DNA of 64,000 nt from Deltaproteobacteria bacterium (GTDB lineage Bacteria; Desulfobacterota; Syntrophorhabdia; Syntrophorhabdales; Syntrophorhabdaceae). The notes under the pieces are model-generated. The model was not told the origin of the DNA, made no database searches, and saw only the letters and a program-made list of their open reading frames with translations. Within the stretch, counting starts at the first letter, position 1. Every line of letters starts with the position of its first letter. Positions 9,484 to 17,371 of this stretch are shown here, piece after piece. The translations under genes were made by a program, and so were the position numbers. The DNA is taken from assembly GCA_022711595.1 (NCBI GenBank), contig JAKLET010000002.1, forward strand, positions 124,001-188,000, given 5' to 3'.

Positions 9484-9789
9484 TTATTTGGTAAAAACAG
9501 AGAAAAGCTTATCCAGCGCCGATTTTTCCAGATTGGCCACGGACTCGAATTCGCCGGCGTCCAGCCATATCCCTGAACATTCCGAGCATTCATCGACCTT
9601 AATACCTTTATAGTCAATCTCGACAAGTTCCATGCCGCACTTGGGGCATTTCATGAAATGGAGCTTTTTAAGAGACTCCTTTTCTGTTTCTGCCAGCTCC
9701 TTTTGTTTTTCATGCTGCAGTTCCTTAAGTTTTTCCAGTTCCATGCGTGCGAAATATTCTTCTTCATTTTCGCTTGGTTTATCGATCAT
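9484..9789 (-). CDS. TFIIB-type zinc-ribbon (zf-TFIIB) protein
   Basis: 101 residues: a charged, probably coiled-coil N-terminal half (residues 5-45, rich in E, K and L) followed by one zinc ribbon, MKCPKCGMELVEI...VDECSECSGIWLDAGE, with the usual two CxxC pairs and the GIWLDAGE ending of the zf-TFIIB family. AAGGAG sits eight bases before ATG 9789. The function of these small proteins is unknown. It lies 22 bases upstream of the GalT-like gene on the same strand and is probably co-transcribed with it. Confidence 0.85.
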   Translation of the reverse strand: MIDKPSENEEEYFARMELEKLKELQHEKQKELAETEKESLKKLHFMKCPKCGMELVEIDYKGIKVDECSECSGIWLDAGEFESVANLEKSALDKLFSVFTK

Positions 9790-9869
9790 GGCGCGCTCCT
9801 TGAGGTGATTTGATCAAGCAATATTGACAAAAAAAGGACGCATTGTCAATACGTTGTTTCAAGGTTCTT

Positions 9870-10571
9870 CTAAAGATGGTCGATCTCGTCCCGTGTTTCT
9901 TCTTTTTTACTTTCTATGTTTTTTTCAAGGTAATCTTTTGCCATCTTTCTGCCGCCGAAACCGAAGGCGATGGCAAGGGCGAGGACGATCCCGCCGAAGA
10001 CGATCGCAAATGCTATGATGACCGTTTCCCTGCCGATGCCGAGCTGTTCAAGGGCCATGGTGGCGGAGAGGATGAAAACAGTGATCTTGACTAGCCTGCC
10101 CAGCGTGCCCGCTTTTTTCAGTCCGGCATTGACACAGGCGATGAGGGCCGCCCTGCCGAAGAAGTTGCCCAGGACATAACCGAACAGGAGGATCACGGCC
10201 GCGGTGAAGACGTTCGGCAAATAGAGGAAGAACCTCTCGAGGAGGTGTTCCACCGTGGGGATCTTCAATGTTTGCAGCGCTACGACGGCGAATGTGAAGA
10301 TCGTGAGCCACTCGATGATCCTTGCAATGAAGGATGAAGGAGGTTCCTTGATCCCGCTCTTTGAGAACATTTCGAAGAGCCCCAGCCGTTCCGTGGCCCT
10401 GTCGAGGTTGACGGCCCTGAATATCCTCAGGAAGATGACCCTGAGAACGACACCGAGGATGATGCCGGCAATGAACAGGGCCAGCGAGGTCAGGAAATAA
10501 GGGAGAAATGTCAGCATTTTTTCGTAGCAGCTCTCAAACGGCTCTATGATTATCCTTTGAAGAAAGTTCAT
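9870..10571 (-). CDS. MscS-related membrane protein of the conserved TM-helix type
   Basis: 233 residues with at least four hydrophobic helices (about 20-45, 85-105, 115-140, 165-205) and a short charged tail. The stretch VFGGIVLALAIAFGFGGRKMAKDYLE resembles the pore-lining helix repeat of small mechanosensitive-channel-related proteins, but the large cytoplasmic beta-domain of MscS is absent. GGAGG precedes ATG 10571 by seven bases, and the gene starts only 17 bases after the glycosyltransferase stop, so it probably closes the trehalose operon. An inner-membrane role in osmotic response is inferred from the family and context. Confidence 0.78.
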   Translation of the reverse strand: MNFLQRIIIEPFESCYEKMLTFLPYFLTSLALFIAGIILGVVLRVIFLRIFRAVNLDRATERLGLFEMFSKSGIKEPPSSFIARIIEWLTIFTFAVVALQTLKIPTVEHLLERFFLYLPNVFTAAVILLFGYVLGNFFGRAALIACVNAGLKKAGTLGRLVKITVFILSATMALEQLGIGRETVIIAFAIVFGGIVLALAIAFGFGGRKMAKDYLEKNIESKKEETRDEIDHL

Positions 10572-10588
10572 GTCATAACCTCCTTTCG

Positions 10589-11851
10589 TTACGTCCAGCG
10601 GTTTGCAAAGGATGGTTTCAGTTGTTCATATACCCTGCAGAGATGTTCGATCTTTTCTTCCACCTCGGGAGCGTTGCTTTCCCAGGCCTCGATCACGAAG
10701 GATGCTGTCCGGCCGATGTATAAAGGCGTCAATGATTTGAGAAGGTGCTCCTGGTTGATGATCTTGCTGTGCGCGGCTAGGGCGAAGCTGTACACGATGT
10801 CGGCCCATATCTCGTCGGGCATTCTGAACTTTTTCTGGGAAGCCTGGGAGAGCTTCCTGAGGAAGCCGAGGGTGTCGCCCGAAAGGATGTTCTCCCAGAT
10901 GGGGACCAGTTCCCTGGTGCCAAGTGTGAACTTGTCTATCATGCGCTGGATGTTGACGCTGACGGGTTCGAGACCGACCTCGTAATGGAAGCCGAAGACG
11001 GGTACTTTTTTAGTTTCAGAAACCTTTTTCCACATCGATACATATTCCTCCATGAGCCCGAAAGTGGCGGCCACAACCTGGAACAGCATGGCGCTCAGGT
11101 CCGCCCCCGGGTCCTTGGCATCGTGGATCTTTGCCCCCAAAAATGACTGGCAGACACTGAAGCCGTTCGCGATGGCGGTGGTCGTCATCCAGATATCGAT
11201 GCCGTACCTTGCGACATCCGTTTCCCAGACGTCTTTTGTCAGGTAAAATTGGGCAAGTTTTCCCGAGAACCCGAAATCCCCTCCGATTGGTTGGCGCACG
11301 ATCTTTCCGTAGAGGGACCGCGTGAGGGGGTAAACGATGCTGTTTGTTATCGTCCCGTCGTATTTATGGCGATGGTAAAGAGGGGAAACGTAATCGTAAC
11401 CGTCGTTGACAACGGGCTTGATAAGGAGCTCGATCCATTCGGGCGTGATGCTCCTGAGGTCGGAATCAACGACGGCACAGGCCTTTACCCCCAGGGCTCT
11501 CGCTATCTCGAAGACGGTCCTGAAGGCGCTCCCTTTGCCGGGGATGCCGTGATAGGGGGTCGCTATCTTTGAAAAGGATGCCACCCGGTGCGAAAGGAGG
11601 ATGGAGCTGAAATCATCGATGGTAGTGGCCTGTACGACATCCATCGTGCCGTCCGTGGAGCCGCCGTCCGAGTTGACGAGCACCGTCCTTTTGTCGGGAA
11701 AGTACTTCGCAAACCCTGCCTGCACCGCCTTTACCACGTGGCCGATGGTGCGGGCGTTATTGTAGCTCGGGATGCCGACGAGTATATCGGCCTCGCCTAT
11801 CCCGGTTATTCGCTCATGGACACCCTCTCTCTGAGTGACCGCACCGGTCAT
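10589..11851 (-). CDS. GT-A fold glycosyltransferase, glycosylglycerate-synthase-like
   Basis: 420 residues. The N terminus is a GT-A nucleotide-sugar domain (ILVGIPSYNNARTI, DGGSTDGT, metal-binding D-x-D in VVDSDLRSITPEW). The following segment, DYVSPLYHR...IVRQPIGGDFGFS...YGIDIWMTT, and the long helical C-terminal half resemble mannosylglycerate/glucosylglycerate synthases from memory (GT78/GT81-like), more than ordinary GT2 enzymes. Its ATG overlaps the stop of the GlgC-type gene by four bases (ATGA), so it is co-translated with sugar-nucleotide synthesis. A sugar-glycerate or related compatible-solute product is the best inference; donor and acceptor are unknown. Confidence 0.8.
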   Translation of the reverse strand: MTGAVTQREGVHERITGIGEADILVGIPSYNNARTIGHVVKAVQAGFAKYFPDKRTVLVNSDGGSTDGTMDVVQATTIDDFSSILLSHRVASFSKIATPYHGIPGKGSAFRTVFEIARALGVKACAVVDSDLRSITPEWIELLIKPVVNDGYDYVSPLYHRHKYDGTITNSIVYPLTRSLYGKIVRQPIGGDFGFSGKLAQFYLTKDVWETDVARYGIDIWMTTTAIANGFSVCQSFLGAKIHDAKDPGADLSAMLFQVVAATFGLMEEYVSMWKKVSETKKVPVFGFHYEVGLEPVSVNIQRMIDKFTLGTRELVPIWENILSGDTLGFLRKLSQASQKKFRMPDEIWADIVYSFALAAHSKIINQEHLLKSLTPLYIGRTASFVIEAWESNAPEVEEKIEHLCRVYEQLKPSFANRWT

Positions 11852-13119
11852 GTTGTCTCATAGCCTCCGGTGACCGTTTCTCCGTCCCCTATGTTTGTCC
11901 CGGAAAAGTCTTCGGCAGGGATCAGCGGGTAGATAATGCAGTTCGTCCCAACGGTGATGCCCGGGGGAATGTCTGTCCTCTTGCCGATCACGGTCAGGCC
12001 GGAGTAAAGATGTTCGGGATGCGCGGCATTGACCGTTTTGGGGTCGCCCCGGCCAACCGTTGTGCCTGCACCAACGGCCACTTCTTTATCGAGGATGGAC
12101 CTTTCCACCTGGGCGCCTTTTTCTATACGGCAGTCGTGCATGATGATGGAGTCAGACACGCGGGCGCCCTGCTCGATGGTGACACCCGGCGAAAGCACGC
12201 AGTTCACCACCGTTCCGCGTATGGTGCAGCCGGGCGATACTATGGATCTTTGCACGTGTCCGGTGGAAGAAACGCATACGGGGGGTCTGTCGAAGGCAGG
12301 CCCGGCGGCATTTATGTTGGTCATGGTCCGCCACGATCCGGGGTGTATCCCCGACGCAGGGTCGAAAAGGTCCATGTTGGCGTCCCAGTAAGCCTGCACG
12401 GTACCCACATCGCGCCAGTAGCCGTTGAAGGGATAGGCATAGACAACCCCTTCCCCAAGGGCCATGGGAATGATGTGATGGCCGAAATCGGCCTCCTTGC
12501 TTTCCGTAAGAAGGGCCACAAGGTAGTCCCTGTCGAAGACATAGATACCCATGGATGCCAGGTTGGATCTCGCGCGGGGTGATTTTTCCTCCCATTCCAC
12601 TATCCTGTTTTCGTTGTTTGTGACGGCCGTGCCGAACTGGTGGGTCTCTTCCCAGGGGACGGTTATGGTGGCTATGGTGACGCGCGCTTTTTTTGCCCGG
12701 TGAAAGTCGACCATGAGCCGGTAATCCATGTGATAGACATGATCTCCCGAGAGTATCATGATCTCGTCGCTTTTGGCGGAGGTGACAAAGGAGATGTTCT
12801 GTCTCACAGCATCAGCTGTTCCGTGATACCAGTCCCAGTCTTTCTCGCCTGTTTTGGGAGGGAAGATCTTGACGCGCCTTGTCCGCCCGGAAAGGTCCCA
12901 GGATTCGCCGTTGCCAATATGGTCCATAAGGGAAAGCGGTTTATACTGGGTGAGAACGGCCACATCGGTGATCCCTGAATTGGCGATATTGCTCAGCGTA
13001 AAATCAATGATGCGGTAGATGCCGCCGAAGGGGACCGCGGGTTTTGCCCTTTGCCTGACCAGGATATTGAGCCTGCTTCCCACGCCGCCTGCCAGAAGTA
13101 TGGCCGCCGGGTTTCTCAT
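11848..13119 (-). CDS. glgC: Glucose-1-phosphate adenylyltransferase (GlgC-type)
   Basis: 423 residues with an intact nucleotidyltransferase signature (LLAGGVGSRLNILVRQRAKPAVPFGG in pieces: GGVGSRL, RAKPAVPFGG), SGDHVYHMDYR with the catalytic Asp, WEEKSPRA with the sugar-phosphate Lys, and a C-terminal left-handed beta-helix of hexapeptides. It makes ADP-glucose from ATP and glucose 1-phosphate. I chose ATG 13119 because it forms an ATGA overlap with the upstream paralogue and starts exactly at the signature; the open frame runs further but adds non-homologous residues. Adjacent to a degenerate paralogue, it could form a GlgC/GlgD-like heteromer. ADP-glucose could feed TreT or glycogen synthesis. 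Confidence 0.88.
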   Translation of the reverse strand: MRNPAAILLAGGVGSRLNILVRQRAKPAVPFGGIYRIIDFTLSNIANSGITDVAVLTQYKPLSLMDHIGNGESWDLSGRTRRVKIFPPKTGEKDWDWYHGTADAVRQNISFVTSAKSDEIMILSGDHVYHMDYRLMVDFHRAKKARVTIATITVPWEETHQFGTAVTNNENRIVEWEEKSPRARSNLASMGIYVFDRDYLVALLTESKEADFGHHIIPMALGEGVVYAYPFNGYWRDVGTVQAYWDANMDLFDPASGIHPGSWRTMTNINAAGPAFDRPPVCVSSTGHVQRSIVSPGCTIRGTVVNCVLSPGVTIEQGARVSDSIIMHDCRIEKGAQVERSILDKEVAVGAGTTVGRGDPKTVNAAHPEHLYSGLTVIGKRTDIPPGITVGTNCIIYPLIPAEDFSGTNIGDGETVTGGYETT

Positions 13120-14348
13120 TGCACCACCTCCCCCGGGAGGTATTCCTGCCTTGCGAATATGTCTTCCCTGAGCTTGGGGTGGACGGTGACTCCGCCGTGG
13201 ATCCTTGTTTCTTCCGGGACGGCAGTTTCCATGCCGATTACGGTGAGGCCGTCCGGGCCCCCGCCTATGTCGGACCGCCGCCCGATCGTGCACCCGGTGT
13301 CAGCGATAGTGCGGCGCACAACAGACCCGCTTCGGACAGTGGCATCGAAGAAGAGGATGGAGTCTTCCACAACAGCACCTTCTTCGATGGTGACCCCGGG
13401 AAAGAGGATCGACCGGGCGACGCGGCCATTGACGTTGCATCCGCAGTGAAAGAGGACGTCTTCCGTTGTTGCTGACGGACCGATGAAGGCGGGCGGTCTG
13501 TCGCGTATGCTCCTGTCGGACATGTTGGTCCGGATCTGCCAGGAACGGATATCGACCCTCGGGTTGGCGCCAAGGAGGTCCATGCTTGTACGGTAGTATT
13601 CCTCAATGGTGCGGGTGTATCCCCAGTAACCGCTGTGTTTGTAGCCGTACACCCTGTGATTCTCCATGAATATCGGGATGATGTCCTTTCCGAACTCGTG
13701 GGACGAGGCGGGCTCGTTCTCCATGAGGGCCCTGATGAGCAGCTGGGTCCGGAAAACGTAGATGGTGAGCGAGGCCCACTCCAGGCGGGAACTTTTCGGC
13801 TTCTCCCTGTACACGGTGAGGCGCCCCCCGCGGGGTTCCTCGTCTTCTATGGAGCCGAGGCCGAAACGCGAAGACCCTTCCGGCGGGACCTTTGTGAAGG
13901 CCACGGTGAGATCGGCATTCTTTTCCAGGTGGAAAAGTATGATATCACGGTAATCCATCCGATAGATGTGGTCCCCGGAAATGACCACAACTATCTCGGG
14001 GCTGTGGAGCCTTATGAAATCTATGTTCTGCGCGACGGCATCGGCGGTGCCCTTGTACCAGTCGGAGGCGCCGCGGCCCTGAAAGGGGGGGAGGATAACA
14101 GCGCAGCGCTGCCTGCCCGTCATGTCCCATGGCTCCCCGTTGGCTGTATGATTGATCAGCTCGAAAGGCCTGTACTGGGAAAGAATACCAACGTTCTCGA
14201 TATCGGAGTGCATGAGGTTGCTCATGGGAAAATCGATGACCCGATAGAGCCCCCCGTAGGGAAGGACCGATTTGGGGCGAAAGAACGTGAGAACGCCAAG
14301 CTCGCCCACCCTTCCTCCCGCGAGAACCATTGCAAGCACCTGTGCCAT
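13116..14348 (-). CDS. GlgC paralogue with degenerate signature (GlgD-like)
   Basis: 410 residues with the same fold as the next gene: SGDHIYRMDYRD, VYREKPKS, and a beta-helix C terminus (SILFPGVTIEEGAVVEDS). The P-loop-like signature is altered: VLAGGRVGELGVLTFFRPKSVLPYGG lacks the canonical GxGxRL arginine, and the usual SMGIYVF is SLTIYVF. In Bacillus, GlgD is a similar non- or weakly catalytic partner of GlgC, so a regulatory subunit is likely, though a different sugar nucleotide is possible. AGGAGG precedes ATG 14348. It starts 14 bases after treY ends. Confidence 0.8.
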   Translation of the reverse strand: MAQVLAMVLAGGRVGELGVLTFFRPKSVLPYGGLYRVIDFPMSNLMHSDIENVGILSQYRPFELINHTANGEPWDMTGRQRCAVILPPFQGRGASDWYKGTADAVAQNIDFIRLHSPEIVVVISGDHIYRMDYRDIILFHLEKNADLTVAFTKVPPEGSSRFGLGSIEDEEPRGGRLTVYREKPKSSRLEWASLTIYVFRTQLLIRALMENEPASSHEFGKDIIPIFMENHRVYGYKHSGYWGYTRTIEEYYRTSMDLLGANPRVDIRSWQIRTNMSDRSIRDRPPAFIGPSATTEDVLFHCGCNVNGRVARSILFPGVTIEEGAVVEDSILFFDATVRSGSVVRRTIADTGCTIGRRSDIGGGPDGLTVIGMETAVPEETRIHGGVTVHPKLREDIFARQEYLPGEVVQ

Positions 14349-14362
14349 ATCTGCTTACCTCC

Positions 14363-17300
14363 TCAAACAGGTCCGTGAACGCTTTCAAGGAGAGCCACGG
14401 GAAAGCTGAGAAAGGCATCGCGGCACGCAAGGCCCGTAATCCCTTCTTTTTCAGTTTTCATGAGGGTCTCTCCGGTAAGGACGTTGACATAACCCAGGTC
14501 GTTTGTCCCTGCGTGCGTGACTATCATGGTGTCTTCCCATATATCATGAAAGAGTGCATCGGATAACGGCAGTATTTTCGTGAGGAACCTCGGCACGACA
14601 GCAATGATCGTCGTATCAAGGAAACGGCGCGCGAAGGCTATGACATGCTCCGAACGTGTCCCTATAGCTTCAAGCGGTATATACTCACCTTTTTCAAAAA
14701 TTTCGCGCATTTCTTTCCTGAGCCGCAGTGCCCTGTATGCTGCATATAACTTTATTCTGCCGTCTTCCATGGTCTTTGTCAATTCATTCGCGTATTCGAG
14801 GGGGCCTTTTTTATCAAGTTCCTGTTTCATTTCATCGAGTATGCGTGTGCGTGATGTGAAATCTACGGACCTCCTGTTGTCGGGGTCGACGAGGCTTAAG
14901 TCCCACAGCTCCGTGCCCTGATAGAAGTCGGGAATGCCGGGAGCACATATCTTGAGAAGGACCTGGGAGACAGAATTGTACATGCCGAAGAAGGCTATCT
15001 TTTTCTGAAAGGGCATGAAATCATCAAGGAAGGGGTTTTCCCTGCTTCTGTCCAGAATGGAATCGATGAACACCGTGAGGGCTTCTTCATAGATCGTGTA
15101 CGGATTGATCCAGCTCGTGTTGACCTTGGATTCCTTTGCCGCTTTTATCATGTAGTCCTTGATCCTTTTTTTATACAGGGCGTATTCCTCTTCGTTCTGT
15201 TCACCGAATGGCCAGCTTCCCAGGAGGGTCTGGTAGAGGAGATATTCTTCATTCCTGTCCGGTACGCGGAGGTTATTGACAATGATCTTTTTCTTTCTGT
15301 TTATTTTCGCCCAGAGGAGCAAATGACCCTGCCACTCGCCGGGTATCTCGGAGAGGACACTGATCCGCGCCCTCACGTCCTCCCCGCGCTTTGTGTCGTG
15401 GGTGGCCGATGTGATGAGCGCGTATGGCCAGTTCTTGATCCGTTCTATATTCTGCCCGTGAAAGGTGTCGGGGAGTGTGCCGAAGCGATCAGGGCTGCCC
15501 CCGACCTCGTTAAGACATACAAGGCGATTGTAGATGTAAAATGCTGTATCTTCAACGCCCTTCGCCATGACGGGCCCGGTGATCTGCTGGAACCTCATGA
15601 CAAAATTGAGCCACCCATTTTTCGTTTTGTCATCCATGCCGGGGTGATATTTCAAAAGAAGCACGTCTTTCATAAACAGGAATATGGATTCGTTCATGAC
15701 GGGGTTTCTTCTTGCCGCCCTGGAGACCGCAAGTTCAATGTAGTGCCGGTCCCTTTCTTTCACATCGGGCCCGTTGATGTAGGTCCTGTAGACGGGAAAA
15801 CAGGCGATGATCTCAATGATGGTTTTGATAAGACTGTTAAGAGTGAAATCGCGGGTCTGGCGGTTCTGCTCGGTTATCAGGTTCAGGTGGTGCCCGAGTG
15901 TGTTGACCTCGCTCGACATTGCCACCTGCATGACAAGCTTTTTGCTTTCGTACACTATCTCCTGGAAATCCATCTGCAGTCTTGTGAATTTGCGGTAAAG
16001 GGCGTCAAAGGCCTTGACATTGCGGCTGTCAACGAATAGCCCGGTCAATGAATTGAGAAAGACATAGCCTGTTGTACTGAAAAGCGGCCATTCGGCGGGC
16101 ATGATCTCGCCCCGGCCCAGTATCTTCTCGGCGACGATGTAAAAAGGTTTGAAACGACTTTCGGACTGCAGCATTTCGTCGTAACGCTTTGAAATGGATG
16201 ACTCGATGTATCCATTGCCATAGGGGAGGTCCACATCTTCCCTTACTTTTTCAACATGGGACATCATGGCGATCGAGAAGCAGCGTCGCTGGAGACGGTC
16301 AAAATATTCGGACGGGTCGTACAGCCCGTCAGGATGGTCCACCCTGAGCCCGGTCACTTTCCCGGTCCCGATGAGATCGAAGATGAACCGGTGTGTTTCT
16401 TCAAAGACCGATGGTTCTTCGACCCTTATGGAGGCGAGGCTGTTGATGTCAAAAAACCTCCGGTAATTGATCTCTTCCGTGGCGACCTGCCAATGCGACA
16501 GGCGGTAGATCTGTCTGGAAAGCAGGCCGTCAAGAAGATCGAAGCTCTCCCTGTCGCCGGGGGTTCCGTTGAAAGCGGCGACATTTGAATCGATCAGGGT
16601 CTGCATGTCTGCATCCGACCGGTATACTTCAAAGAGCCTCTTTTTTATGATCTCTTTCTCCCGGCTTCTCACGGCCGCCATGGCCGGATCGGTCTGCGTA
16701 TATGGCGGAAGGTTCTCGATGGCGGTGATGATGCTCAGCAGTTCGTTGAAGCCGTCATCGCTGTCCGTTCCGGTCCCGCCAACCCCGTGGATGTTCAGGG
16801 CCAGGATGTCCCGGTATGTCTCCGGCAGCACCGGCAGCCGGTGATCGTAAAATCTGATGAAAAATGAACCTTCGTCGAAAAAGAGCTGTATCTCACCATT
16901 CTCCAGCACGTTGCCATACTGGTCGCCAAGAAAAGGCAGAAGGACCTTGTTGAAGAGTTCGTCCTTTACGGGGTCCCAGTCGATATCAAAAAAAGCGGCA
17001 AAAGTGGAGGATGGCCCATTTTCCATCACATCCATCCAGTATGCGTTCTCACCCCCCGTGATACACATGTGGTTGGGAACGATGTCGAGCACCTGTCCCA
17101 TGCCGTACCGCTTCAGTATGTCAACGAACAGATCGTATTCTTCCTGAGTCCCGATCTCCCGGTTTATCCGGGTGTGGTCCGTTATATCGTAACCATGAAG
17201 GCTGCCGGGGCGGGCAGCCAGGTAGGGAGAGGCATAGACATCGCTTATGCCAAGCTCGGCAAGATAGGGGACGATTGCCGCCGCATCGGTGAAGCGGAAA

Positions 17301-17368
17301 TTCCTGTTGAACTGGACCCTGTAGGTCGCAACGGGTATGCGGAGATTATGAAAGAAAGGCCTTTCCAT
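14363..17368 (-). CDS. treY: Malto-oligosyltrehalose synthase
   Basis: 1001 residues, GH13 family 26. It isomerises the reducing-end alpha-1,4 bond of malto-oligosaccharides to an alpha,alpha-1,1 bond. Visible motifs: TYRVQFN at the start, YASPYLAARPGSLHGYD, region I LDIVPNHM, region II GLRVDHPDG with the nucleophile Asp, region III YIVAEKIL with the acid Glu, region IV TSATHDTKRGED. GAGGTAAACC lies before ATG 17368 and is formed by the end of the GH57 gene, three bases upstream. With TreZ in the same operon it completes the glucan-to-trehalose route. The length is somewhat over the usual 700-950. Confidence 0.95.
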   Translation of the reverse strand: MERPFFHNLRIPVATYRVQFNRNFRFTDAAAIVPYLAELGISDVYASPYLAARPGSLHGYDITDHTRINREIGTQEEYDLFVDILKRYGMGQVLDIVPNHMCITGGENAYWMDVMENGPSSTFAAFFDIDWDPVKDELFNKVLLPFLGDQYGNVLENGEIQLFFDEGSFFIRFYDHRLPVLPETYRDILALNIHGVGGTGTDSDDGFNELLSIITAIENLPPYTQTDPAMAAVRSREKEIIKKRLFEVYRSDADMQTLIDSNVAAFNGTPGDRESFDLLDGLLSRQIYRLSHWQVATEEINYRRFFDINSLASIRVEEPSVFEETHRFIFDLIGTGKVTGLRVDHPDGLYDPSEYFDRLQRRCFSIAMMSHVEKVREDVDLPYGNGYIESSISKRYDEMLQSESRFKPFYIVAEKILGRGEIMPAEWPLFSTTGYVFLNSLTGLFVDSRNVKAFDALYRKFTRLQMDFQEIVYESKKLVMQVAMSSEVNTLGHHLNLITEQNRQTRDFTLNSLIKTIIEIIACFPVYRTYINGPDVKERDRHYIELAVSRAARRNPVMNESIFLFMKDVLLLKYHPGMDDKTKNGWLNFVMRFQQITGPVMAKGVEDTAFYIYNRLVCLNEVGGSPDRFGTLPDTFHGQNIERIKNWPYALITSATHDTKRGEDVRARISVLSEIPGEWQGHLLLWAKINRKKKIIVNNLRVPDRNEEYLLYQTLLGSWPFGEQNEEEYALYKKRIKDYMIKAAKESKVNTSWINPYTIYEEALTVFIDSILDRSRENPFLDDFMPFQKKIAFFGMYNSVSQVLLKICAPGIPDFYQGTELWDLSLVDPDNRRSVDFTSRTRILDEMKQELDKKGPLEYANELTKTMEDGRIKLYAAYRALRLRKEMREIFEKGEYIPLEAIGTRSEHVIAFARRFLDTTIIAVVPRFLTKILPLSDALFHDIWEDTMIVTHAGTNDLGYVNVLTGETLMKTEKEGITGLACRDAFLSFPVALLESVHGPV

Positions 17369-17371
17369 GGT

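Noticed and set aside
12010-12582. Long plus-strand open frame opposite the GlgC gene
   Set aside because: Composition mirrors the antisense of a GC-rich gene, there is no ribosome site and no recognisable domain.
13120-13293. Longer N terminus of the GlgC-type gene
   Set aside because: The extra 58 residues are an arginine-rich shadow of the upstream paralogue in another frame; the family signature begins at the ATG 13119 start.
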